The translations under genes were made by a program, and so were the position numbers. A DNA stretch of 14,274 nucleotides from NCBI GenBank assembly GCA_964560325.1, contig CAZLLV010000356.1, positions 1 through 14,274 of the forward strand. The letters run 5' to 3'. Within the stretch, counting starts at the first letter, position 1, and each line of letters begins with the position of its first letter. The notes under the pieces are model-generated. The model made no database searches. It was not told where the DNA came from and was given only the letters and a program-made list of their open reading frames with translations. This stretch comes from CAZLLV01 sp964560325. GTDB lineage: Bacteria; Acidobacteriota; Thermoanaerobaculia; Multivoradales; DATKCC01. Below, piece by piece: positions 6,300 to 13,379 of this stretch.

Positions 6300-7238
6300 A
6301 TGGAGATCCTCGGGCAGCTCGCGGAGAAGGGCTTCGTCGTCGTCACCGGCAAAGGGGGCGTCGGCAAGAGCACCGTCGCCGCGGTGCTCGCTCGGCGGCT
6401 CGCGGCGCACGGCCACGCCCGGCGCGAAGCTTCGCGCCACGCCCGGCGGGATGCTTCGCGCCGGGTGATTGTCATCGAGGTCGATCCGCGCGAGAACCTG
6501 CATCAGCTCCTCGGTGCGCCCCCCTCCGGCGGCGAGGTGGTCGACGTCGGCGGCGGCCTCTGGCTCCAGCACCTCAAGCCGCGCGCGGTGGTCGACCGGG
6601 TGGTCGAGGAGCGGGTGCGCATCGGCGCCGTCGCCCGCAAGGTCTTCGCCTCGCCGGTCTACCAGCACTTCGTCGACGGCGCGCCGGGCTTGAAGGAGCT
6701 CGCCATCCTGGAGCACGCCCGTCGCCTGCTCGACGAGCGCCGCTTCGAGGTGGTGGTGCTCGACGCACCGGCGACCGGGCACGGCCTTTCGATGCTGCGG
6801 GCGCCCCTCCTGGTAGCCGGGGCGGTCGAAGGCGGTCCGTTCGGACGCATCGCGGGCGACATCGCGGCGCTCGTCGCCGATCCTTCGCGCTGCGCCGTGG
6901 CGGTCGTCGCGCAGGCCGAGGAGATGCCGGTCGAGGAGGCGCTGGAGGTGCGGCGGATGCTCGGCGAGCAGCTCGGCCGGCGGCCCGACCTGCTGGTGGT
7001 GAACGGCCTCTACCCGGCGTTTCCTCCCGAAGGCTCGCCGGACGGAGCGTCCGACGAGCTGGTCGACCTCTGGCGCCGCCGGCAGGCGGTCAACCGGCGC
7101 GAGCTCGACCGCATCGAGAGCGAGTGGCCGGAGGCGCGCCTCCACCTGCCGCTCCTGCCGATCGGCCGCGGCCCGGGACTGGTCGACGCGCTCGCGGCCT
7201 GCCTCGAGACGCAGCCCGGCAGGGAGGCGCAGCCGTGA
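6300..7238 (+). CDS. ArsA/Get3-like ATPase, first of pair
   Basis: P-loop ATPase of the ArsA/Get3 group, 312 aa. The deviant Walker A GKGGVGKS is at 17-24, including the signature lysine K18. VIVIEVDPRENLHQLLG follows, then D155-APATGH (ArsA-type signature) and LLVVNGLYP near residue 235. The first gene of the pair matches the arrangement of paired ArsA-like proteins in other bacteria (for example Rv3679-Rv3680 of M. tuberculosis). The cellular role is not settled, and no arsenic or tail-anchored-protein gene lies nearby to support such a role. Residues about 39-54 (HARREASR, HARRDASR) are a tandem insertion between the first helix and second strand that looks foreign to the fold. The start has no ribosome-binding site; CATAAT lies just upstream. 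It overlaps the next gene by GTGA. Confidence 0.88.
   Translation: MEILGQLAEKGFVVVTGKGGVGKSTVAAVLARRLAAHGHARREASRHARRDASRRVIVIEVDPRENLHQLLGAPPSGGEVVDVGGGLWLQHLKPRAVVDRVVEERVRIGAVARKVFASPVYQHFVDGAPGLKELAILEHARRLLDERRFEVVVLDAPATGHGLSMLRAPLLVAGAVEGGPFGRIAGDIAALVADPSRCAVAVVAQAEEMPVEEALEVRRMLGEQLGRRPDLLVVNGLYPAFPPEGSPDGASDELVDLWRRRQAVNRRELDRIESEWPEARLHLPLLPIGRGPGLVDALAACLETQPGREAQP
6414..6461 (+). repeat. Tandem 24-bp palindromic repeat inside a gene
   Basis: Two direct copies (6414-6437 and 6438-6461) agree in 22 of 24 bases. Copy 1 contains the perfect 18-bp palindrome GGCGCGAAGCTTCGCGCC (6421-6438). The length of 48 bp keeps the reading frame and adds 16 residues to the ArsA-like protein. Confidence 0.85.
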
Positions 7239-8383
7239 CGGAGCGCTCGATCGAGTCGATGGGGACCGACTCGCCCCTCCTCGTGGTGGTCGGCTCCGGC
7301 GGGGTGGGCAAGACCACCATCGCCGCCGCCCTCGGCCTGCGCTCGGCGCGCGAGGGGCGCGACACGCTGGTCATGACGTTCGACCCGTCGCTGCGCCTGA
7401 AGGACACACTCGGAGTGGGGGAGGAGGCGCGCGAGCGGGAGGTGCCGGTCGACCTCGGCGCGCTCGCAGGTGCGTCCGGCGAGCGGGGCGCCGACTGGGG
7501 CCGCCTGGACGCCAGCCTGCTCGACGCCCGGCTCACCTTCGACCGGCTGGTCGAGCGCTACGCCCCGGACGAGGCCGCGCGCCGGCGCATCCTCGACAAC
7601 CGCTTCTACCAGCACCTCGCGGGCGGGCTCGCCGGCACGCTCGAGTACATGGCGGTCGAGCGTCTGTTCGAGGTCGCGCGCGAGGGGCGCTACGAGCGGA
7701 TCATCCTCGACACGCCGCCGACCCGCCAAGCCCTCGACTTCCTGGAGGCGCCGTCGCGGATCGTCGCTTTCCTCGACAGCGGGGCGCTCAAGATCGCGCT
7801 GCGCGACTGGTTCGACGAACGGGGCCGCCTCGAGCCGGGGCGCGGCCTCGGCTTCCTGGCGCGGCGGCTGGAGGGCATCCTCGACCGGGTGGTGGGGCTC
7901 GACTTCCTGCAAGACATGCTCGAGTTCTTCCAGGCGTTCGGGCCGCTCTTCGAAGGCTTCCGCGAGCGCGCCGGACGGGTGGAGGCGCTGCTCGGCTCGG
8001 AGGAGACCCGCTTCCTGCTGGTTTCCGGCCCGGGAGAGGAGCGCATCCCGGACACGCTCTTCTTCGCCCGGCGGTTGGCGGAGCGCGGGTACCGGCTGGG
8101 GCCGGTGGTGGTCAACCGGGTCCACCCGGAGTTTCCGGCGCTCGGGGAGCGCCTGGGGGAGGCGCCGCCGGCGGGTGGCGAGGCGTGCCGCCCGTCGGGG
8201 CCGGAGCTCTTCGCCTGGCTCGGTGCCCAGGACCGCCGCGGCGTCGAGCACCTCCGGGAGCTGATGGAGGGCGAGGCCGGCCGGCGCGTCGTCCCGGTCC
8301 CCCTCCAGCCCGAAGAGCCGACCACGCTCGAAGCGCTCGACGCGCTGGGGGCGGAGCTGGCGGAGCGGTTGTCACGCGGATGA
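7235..8383 (+). CDS. ArsA/Get3-like ATPase, second of pair
   Basis: P-loop ATPase of 382 aa, partner of the preceding gene. Walker A is GSGGVGKTT at about 20-28; serine replaces the signature lysine found in the first protein. TFDPSLRLKDTLGV resembles the ArsA switch region, and ILDTPPTRQALDFLEAP (D159) is the ArsA-type signature. A long helical insert follows (FLARRLEGILDRVVGLDFLQDMLEFFQAFGPLFEGF), a position where Get3/ArsA proteins carry their client-binding helices. LGPVVVNRVHPEF is the usual adenine-side strand. The GTG at 7235 overlaps the upstream stop (GTGA) and has AGGGAGG about 8 nt upstream, so translation is coupled. The frame is open far upstream, but that is only the shadow of other genes. 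Probably forms a heteromer with the first protein. Confidence 0.88.
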   Translation: MTERSIESMGTDSPLLVVVGSGGVGKTTIAAALGLRSAREGRDTLVMTFDPSLRLKDTLGVGEEAREREVPVDLGALAGASGERGADWGRLDASLLDARLTFDRLVERYAPDEAARRRILDNRFYQHLAGGLAGTLEYMAVERLFEVAREGRYERIILDTPPTRQALDFLEAPSRIVAFLDSGALKIALRDWFDERGRLEPGRGLGFLARRLEGILDRVVGLDFLQDMLEFFQAFGPLFEGFRERAGRVEALLGSEETRFLLVSGPGEERIPDTLFFARRLAERGYRLGPVVVNRVHPEFPALGERLGEAPPAGGEACRPSGPELFAWLGAQDRRGVEHLRELMEGEAGRRVVPVPLQPEEPTTLEALDALGAELAERLSRG

Positions 8384-8432
8384 CAGCGGTCGAGTGGGCT
8401 GCGACCCGATTGCTGCGCCGCGGCGTGCTCGA

Positions 8433-8461
8433 TTGACCGCTATGCCGCGTCGCGGTACGAT
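8433..8461 (+). promoter_or_regulatory. Sigma-70-type promoter of phaR
   Basis: TTGACC (8433-8438), exactly 17 nt, then TACGAT (8456-8461): 5 of 6 and 4 of 6 matches to the -35 and -10 consensus. It is the best promoter in the window. Transcription should start near 8468, giving a leader of about 43 nt before the phaR ATG. Confidence 0.65.
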
Positions 8462-8511
8462 GAACGCTGACCGAGACCGGTCCGCACCCATCCCGAGAGA
8501 GGTCGTTCCCC

Positions 8512-9054
8512 ATGATCCGGCTCATCAAACGCTACGAAAGCCGCAAGCTCTACGACACCGAAGAGAGCCGCTACGTCTCGCTCGAGGACATCGCGTCCTG
8601 GATCCGCGAGGGCCAGGACGTGCGGGTGGTCGACAACGCCACCGCCGCCGACGTCACCTCCCAGACGCTGACCCAGATCATCGTCGAGGAGGGGCGCAAG
8701 GGGGGCGAGCCGCTGCCGAGCGACCTGCTCCACGAGCTGGTGCGCCTCGGCGAGCGGACGGTCACCAGCGGCTTCGAGCAGGTGCAGAACCGGGTCGGGC
8801 GGCTGGTGCACGGCACGATCGACCGCTTCGGTCCGGTACGCCAGGCGCGCGAGGAGATGAACGTCCTGCGCAGCCGGCTCGAGCAGCTCGAAGCGTCGCT
8901 CTCCGACCTGGAGACCAGCTCCCGCGACAAGGCCGGGGCAGTGCCGCCGCCGGCTCCGGCGCCGCAGCCGGCGTCCACGCAGCGATCTGCCGATGCGACC
9001 GCGCAGCAGAAGAAGCCGGCCGCCCCGCGCAAGAAGACCCCGACCGGCGGCTAG
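8512..9054 (+). CDS. phaR: PHA synthesis regulator PhaR
   Basis: Transcriptional regulator of polyhydroxyalkanoate (PHA) granule genes; in known cases it represses phasin genes and is titrated by granules. It has 180 aa. The PHB/PHA accumulation regulator DNA-binding domain fills residues 2-62 (IKRYESRKLYDTEESRYVSL, then VRVVDNATAADVTSQTLTQIIVEEE-like). A second helical segment (about 68-110) and a coiled coil (about 113-137, MNVLRSRLEQLEASLSDLE) follow. The tail from about 145 is rich in Pro, Ala and Lys (QQKKPAAPRKKTP). GAGAGG lies 9 nt before the ATG. First gene of a probable operon with the phasin (50 nt downstream) and the patatin-like gene. The PHA synthase is not in the window. Confidence 0.92.
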   Translation: MIRLIKRYESRKLYDTEESRYVSLEDIASWIREGQDVRVVDNATAADVTSQTLTQIIVEEGRKGGEPLPSDLLHELVRLGERTVTSGFEQVQNRVGRLVHGTIDRFGPVRQAREEMNVLRSRLEQLEASLSDLETSSRDKAGAVPPPAPAPQPASTQRSADATAQQKKPAAPRKKTPTGG

Positions 9055-9104
9055 GAGCAGCGGCCCTCCGGTCTCACGCACCACACCGAGCAGGAGGTTT
9101 TGCG

Positions 9105-9452
9105 ATGGCCGACGAAGAGTGGAAGAGAGCCCAGCGAGACCTGAAGGAATCGGCCCAGAAGATCTGGCTCGCCGGCCTCGGCGCGCTGTCGGTGGCCGAG
9201 CAGGAGGGCACCCGGATGTTCGACACGCTGGTCGAGCGCGGGCGCACCTTCGAGGAGCGGGGCAAGGAGCGGATGGAGGAGACCCGGTCGAAGGTCGGTG
9301 ACGCCGCCGCCTCGGTCGAAGACCGGATCGACGAAAAGGTCGCCTCCGCCCTGCGCCGCTTCGGCGTTCCGAGCCGGGACGAGATCCGCGAGCTCACCCG
9401 GCGGGTCGAGGAGCTGAACGCCAAGATCGAGCGGATGAACGCGGGTGGCTGA
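9105..9452 (+). CDS. Phasin family protein (PhaI/PhaF type)
   Basis: Small amphipathic protein that coats PHA granules. It has 115 aa. QKIWLAGLGALSVAEQEGTRMFDTLVERG is the conserved core of the poly(hydroxyalkanoate) granule-associated family, normally written KIWLAGLGA. The rest is charged helix or coiled coil, ending in VEELNAKIERMNAGG. It is short and has no AAKP-rich DNA-binding tail. AGGAGG lies 8 nt before the ATG, the strongest ribosome-binding site in this operon, consistent with an abundant structural protein. The reading frame stays open upstream, but that overlaps phaR and is not coding. Its last 8 nt overlap the start of the patatin-like gene. Confidence 0.92.
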   Translation: MADEEWKRAQRDLKESAQKIWLAGLGALSVAEQEGTRMFDTLVERGRTFEERGKERMEETRSKVGDAAASVEDRIDEKVASALRRFGVPSRDEIRELTRRVEELNAKIERMNAGG

Positions 9453-10725
9453 CGCGCGGCCCGGGAGGCGGGGCCGGGAGCGTGCGGGAAAGCCGCGCGT
9501 GGGCCTGGCGCTCGCCGGCGGCGGCCCCGAGGGGGCGGTCTACGAGATCGGCGCCCTGCGCGCCCTCGACGAGGTTCTCGACGGCGTCCACCTCGAAGAC
9601 CTCGACGTCTACGTCGGGGTCTCCGCCGGCTCGGTCGTCGCCGCCTGCCTCGCGAACGGCATCGACACGGCCGAGCTCTGCCGCTCGATCGTGTCGACCG
9701 AGCGCGGGGAGCACCCGTTCGTCCCCGAGACCTTCCTCACGCCCGCCGGCCGGGAGTGGCTGCGGCAGGGATCGAAGCTGCCGCAGCTCCTCGCCGAGGC
9801 GCTCTGGGACTACGTCCGCCATCCGCTCGACAAGAGCCTGTCCGCCGCGCTCACCCGGCTCGGCCGGGCGCTCCCGGTGGCGCTCTTCGACAACGCCCCG
9901 CTCCGGCTCTACCTCGAGCACCTGTTCGCGGAGGAGGGGCGGGTCGACCGCTTCGACGAGCTGGGCCCCGAGCTCTACGTGGTGGCGGTCGATCTCGACT
10001 CCGGCAAGGCCGTGCGCTTCGGCGAACCGGGTCACGACGAGGTGACCATCGCGCGCGCCGTCCAGGCCTCGACCGCCCTGCCGGGGCTCTACCCGCCGGT
10101 CGAGATCGGCGGCCGCCTCTACGTCGACGGCGTGCTGCTCAAGACCGTCCACGCCTCGGTCGCGCTCGACGCCGGCGCGAAGCTCGTGCTTTGCATCAAC
10201 CCGATCGTCCCGGTCGACACGGTCCACGCGGTCGAGGAGGGCGTGATGAAGCGGGGGCGGCTGGTCGACCGTGGCCTGCCGACCGTGCTCTCGCAGACCT
10301 TCCGCACCCTCATCCAGTCCCGGCTCGAAGTCGGGATGCGCGCCTACCAGACGAGCTACGAAGGGCGCGACGTGGTCCTCTTCCAGCCGCGGCGGGACGA
10401 CTACCGGATGTTCTTCACCAACGTCTTCAGCATCCACGAGCGGGTCACGGTCTGCGAGCACGCCTACCGGCAGACCCGGCGCGACCTGCGCGAGCGCCGG
10501 GCGGAGCTCGAGCCGGTGCTCGCCCGCCACGGCATCGCGATCCGTCACGAGGTGCTCGACGACGAGACGCGCGAGATCTGGGACCACGTCGGCCTGCCGA
10601 GGCGCCGCGGACCTCGGCCCGTACCCGCCGAGACGGGGCCCGCCGCCGCGAGCGATCCGGCGGACGTCACTCGCCGCCTCGCGGCGACGCTCGACCGCCT
10701 CGACGCCCTGGTCGAGCGTGGCTGA
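9445..10725 (+). CDS. Patatin-like phospholipase / lipid acyl hydrolase
   Basis: Ser-Asp dyad hydrolase of 426 aa. The oxyanion glycine-rich motif is GLALAGGGPEGAVYEIGALRAL (20-41; the usual Arg/Lys after GGG is replaced by PEG). The nucleophile elbow is GVSAG with S60. The catalytic aspartate is D228 in YVDGV. A C-terminal region of about 190 residues follows the patatin domain and ends in an Arg/Pro-rich linker and a short helix. No signal peptide or membrane segment is seen, so it is probably cytoplasmic. The GTG at 9445 overlaps the phasin stop by 8 nt and has no strong ribosome-binding site, pointing to translational coupling. The substrate is unknown: phospholipid, or the PHA polymer or granule surface given its neighbours. 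Confidence 0.88.
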   Translation: MADARPGRRGRERAGKPRVGLALAGGGPEGAVYEIGALRALDEVLDGVHLEDLDVYVGVSAGSVVAACLANGIDTAELCRSIVSTERGEHPFVPETFLTPAGREWLRQGSKLPQLLAEALWDYVRHPLDKSLSAALTRLGRALPVALFDNAPLRLYLEHLFAEEGRVDRFDELGPELYVVAVDLDSGKAVRFGEPGHDEVTIARAVQASTALPGLYPPVEIGGRLYVDGVLLKTVHASVALDAGAKLVLCINPIVPVDTVHAVEEGVMKRGRLVDRGLPTVLSQTFRTLIQSRLEVGMRAYQTSYEGRDVVLFQPRRDDYRMFFTNVFSIHERVTVCEHAYRQTRRDLRERRAELEPVLARHGIAIRHEVLDDETREIWDHVGLPRRRGPRPVPAETGPAAASDPADVTRRLAATLDRLDALVERG

Positions 10726-10915
10726 GCGCGGCTGAGCGCCTTCGGCCCCACGTTCGGCCGCTACCGTCCGTTCGCGGGACGGTGCGGTGCCGGAAGCGGA
10801 CGAGCATCGGCCTTCGCGGCCATGCTGTAGGGTGCAAATGCCCGCCGGACGGGGCTCGGCGGGCGCCCGAGCCTCTCCGGGGACAGTGGCACGCCGGTTG
10901 CGCTAGCGGGCCGGC
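10726..10915 (+). other. Intergenic region with three hairpins
   Basis: The 190-bp gap before the permease gene holds ACCGTCC/GGACGGT (10763-10783), GCAT-C-GGCC/GGCC-ATGC (10804-10825) and GGCTCGG/CCGAGCC (10853-10873). The first may end the PHA operon; none has a T-run. A TAGGGT at 10828-10833 is a poor -10 candidate. No convincing promoter for the permease gene was found. Confidence 0.4.
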
Positions 10916-13345
10916 ATGAGCCTCGAAACCGTGCGCCAGGACCTCCGCTTCGCTCTCCGCTCCCTGGCCAAGAGCCCCGGCTTCACCGCCGCCGCCGTCG
11001 TCACCCTCGCCCTGGGGATCGGGGCGAACACCGCCGTCTTCAGCGTCGTCGACGCGGTCCTTCTCGACCCGCTCGACTTCCCCCGGGAGGACGAGCTCTA
11101 CACCGCCTGGGAGGACCTCTCCGCCCGGGGCGGCCCGTCGACCGAGTGGACCGGCCGCTCGGTCTTCCGGGCCTGGCGGGACGAGCCGCAGAGCTTCGCG
11201 GCCCTGACCGCGGTCGGCGGCTGGAACGCCGCCCTCTCCGGCGGCGACCGGGCGGAGGTGGTGCCCGGCGCGGCGGTCTCCCACGAGTACTTCCGGGTCC
11301 TGGGGCTGGAGCCGTCGTTGGGCCGCGGCTTCCTGCCGGGCGAGGAGGTGCCGGGCAACGACCGGGTGGTGGTGCTCTCCCACGGGCTCTGGCAGCGCCG
11401 CTTCGGCGCCGATCCGGCGGTCGTCGGCTCTACCGTCGACATCAACTCCGAGGCGTTCGAGGTGGTGGGCGTGGCGCCGCCCGGCCTGGAGCCGCCGATC
11501 GTCTCCACCGCCGAGATCTGGACGCCCCTCTCGTTCGATCCGGCTTCCGACGACTGGGGGAACTACTACCTGCGGGTGATCGGCCGCCTGGCGCCGGGGG
11601 TCGGTCCGGCGGCGGCCGACGCGGAGCTCGACGCCGTGATGGCCCGCATCGCCGAGGCCCAACCGGCGGACTACGCCGGCACCGAGGTGACCCTGGAGCC
11701 GCTCCGCACCACCGTGGCCGGTCCGGTGCGCACGCCGCTCCTGGCGCTCCTCGGCTCGGTCGTGCTGGTGCTCCTGGTGGCGTGCGCCAACGTGGCGAAC
11801 CTGGTCCTGGCCCGCGCCTTCGGGCGCGACCGCGAGCTCGCCGTGCGCACCGCCCTCGGAGCGGGCCGGCGCCGGTTGATCCACCAGCTCGTCACCGAGA
11901 GCCTGGTGCTGGCCGCGCTCGGCGGCGCCGCCGGCGCGCTGATCGGCGTCTGGGGCACCGAGCTTCTCCGTGACTTCGCGCCGCCGGGCACCCCGCGCCT
12001 GGACGAGATCGGCCTCGACGGCTCGGTCTTCGCCTTCACTCTCGGCGCCACGGTCCTCACCGGTCTCCTCTTCGGCCTGGTGCCGGCGCTCCTCGTCTCC
12101 CGCTCGCCGCTGACCGTGGCGCTCCACGAAGGAGGGCGTGGCGGTGCCTCCGGCCGGCGCTCACGCCTGCGGGCCGGCCTGGTGGTGGCGGAGCTCGCCC
12201 TCGGGCTGGCCCTCCTCGTGGGAGCGGGGCTCCTCATCCGGACCTTGGGAGCGCTCCAGCAGGTCGACCCCGGTTTCGTCACCGAGGGGGTGGTGGCCGG
12301 GCAGATGTCGTTCCCGACGGCGCGCTACCCGGAGATCGAGCGGGTCCGTTCCTTCGTCGACCGGGTGAGCGAGCGGCTGGAGGCGTCTCCCGGGGTCGAG
12401 GCGGCGGGCGCGATCTCGGTGATGCCGCTCTCCGGCAGCCAGACCGACGTCTCGTTCGTGGTCGAGGGCCGGATCCCGCCGGTCGGCGAGGAGCCGGCGG
12501 CGGACGAGCGGGTGGTGACGCCGGGCTACTTCGAGACCGTCCGGATTCCCCTGATCGAGGGGCGGTGGATCGGCCCGGGCGATGACGACGGCGCGGTGCC
12601 GGTGGTGATGGTGAGCCAGGAGCTGGTGCGGCGCGCCTTCGACGGCGAGAGCCCGATCGGGCAGCGCATGCGGGTGGGCGACGTGCGGAACCCGGACGCC
12701 ACCTGGTGGACCGTCGTCGGCGTCGTCGGCGGCGTGCGGGACAACGCCCTCTCGCGCCATCCCGATCCGGAGATCTACCTGCCGATGGCCCAGGCGGGGA
12801 GCCGCTTCCTGCAGCTCGTCGCCCGCTCGCCGAGTCTCGCGCCGGATGCGCTCGGGGAGACGATGCGCCAGGCGGTGGCGCAGGTCGACGCGGCGCAGCC
12901 GATCGCCAACGTGGTGTCGGTCGAGGAGCAGGTACGGTCGACCCTGGCGCCGGAGCGGTTCGTCACCGGTCTGCTGTCGATCTTCGCCGCGCTGGCGCTG
13001 GCCCTGGCGGCGATCGGCCTGTACGGCGTGATGGCGTACGCCGTCGGGCAGCGCACGCGAGAGATCGGCATCCGGATGGCTCTCGGGGCGCGGCCGGGCA
13101 CGGTGCTCGGCCTGGTGCTCCGGCAGGGCGGCCTGCTCCTCGCCGGCGGCCTCGTCCTGGGGACCTTCGCCGCCTGGGGCGTCGTCCGGCTCCTGGGCGA
13201 TCTCCTCTACGGCGTGGAGCGGTTCGACCCGGCCACGGTCGGCGTCATGGCCGCGGTCCTCGCCGCCACGGCGCTCGCCGCGAGCTGGTGGCCGGCGCGG
13301 CGGGCGGCGAGGGTCGACCCGGTCGAGGCGCTCCGTTCCGAGTAA
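10916..13345 (+). CDS. ADOP-type ABC permease (MacB/FtsX, duplicated)
   Basis: Inner-membrane permease of the duplicated orphan type common in Acidobacteria, 809 aa. It is built of two MacB-like halves. TM1 (about 22-50, VVTLALGIGANTAVFSVVDA) is followed by a periplasmic MacB core domain (50-270) and an FtsX-type membrane region (272-400; VACANVANLVLARAFGRDRE, ALGAGRRR). The second half has a TM segment at about 420-442, a periplasmic domain to about 675, and three TM segments (about 683-710, 735-760, 770-790). It ends in the family signature WWPARRAARVDPVEALRSE. No ATPase is fused or encoded nearby, hence 'orphan'. The function in this family is unproven: efflux, or mechanical coupling as in MacB, is likely. 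It is followed after 34 nt by a paralogue. Confidence 0.93.
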   Translation: MSLETVRQDLRFALRSLAKSPGFTAAAVVTLALGIGANTAVFSVVDAVLLDPLDFPREDELYTAWEDLSARGGPSTEWTGRSVFRAWRDEPQSFAALTAVGGWNAALSGGDRAEVVPGAAVSHEYFRVLGLEPSLGRGFLPGEEVPGNDRVVVLSHGLWQRRFGADPAVVGSTVDINSEAFEVVGVAPPGLEPPIVSTAEIWTPLSFDPASDDWGNYYLRVIGRLAPGVGPAAADAELDAVMARIAEAQPADYAGTEVTLEPLRTTVAGPVRTPLLALLGSVVLVLLVACANVANLVLARAFGRDRELAVRTALGAGRRRLIHQLVTESLVLAALGGAAGALIGVWGTELLRDFAPPGTPRLDEIGLDGSVFAFTLGATVLTGLLFGLVPALLVSRSPLTVALHEGGRGGASGRRSRLRAGLVVAELALGLALLVGAGLLIRTLGALQQVDPGFVTEGVVAGQMSFPTARYPEIERVRSFVDRVSERLEASPGVEAAGAISVMPLSGSQTDVSFVVEGRIPPVGEEPAADERVVTPGYFETVRIPLIEGRWIGPGDDDGAVPVVMVSQELVRRAFDGESPIGQRMRVGDVRNPDATWWTVVGVVGGVRDNALSRHPDPEIYLPMAQAGSRFLQLVARSPSLAPDALGETMRQAVAQVDAAQPIANVVSVEEQVRSTLAPERFVTGLLSIFAALALALAAIGLYGVMAYAVGQRTREIGIRMALGARPGTVLGLVLRQGGLLLAGGLVLGTFAAWGVVRLLGDLLYGVERFDPATVGVMAAVLAATALAASWWPARRAARVDPVEALRSE

Positions 13346-13379
13346 AGAGACCGTCACACAATCCGAGGAGTCGACTGCC

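Noticed and set aside
3971..8383. Very long open frames, such as minus-strand hemL extended to 6475 and the second ArsA-like gene extended back to 5696
   Set aside because: High GC leaves few stops. The extensions are antisense to or overlap clear genes, are Arg/Ala/Pro-rich and show no family motif; internal GTG starts with good context were used instead.
6300..8383. Arsenite-pump ATPase function for the ArsA-like pair
   Set aside because: No arsB, arsC, arsD or arsR lies nearby; paired proteins of this kind occur without arsenic genes, so only the fold-level name is given.
10838..10906. Small ORF of 22 codons (MPAGRGSAGARAS...) ending 9 nt before the ADOP permease start
   Set aside because: Its composition is like noncoding GC-rich DNA and the ribosome-binding site is only AGGG; a leader peptide is possible but unsupported.
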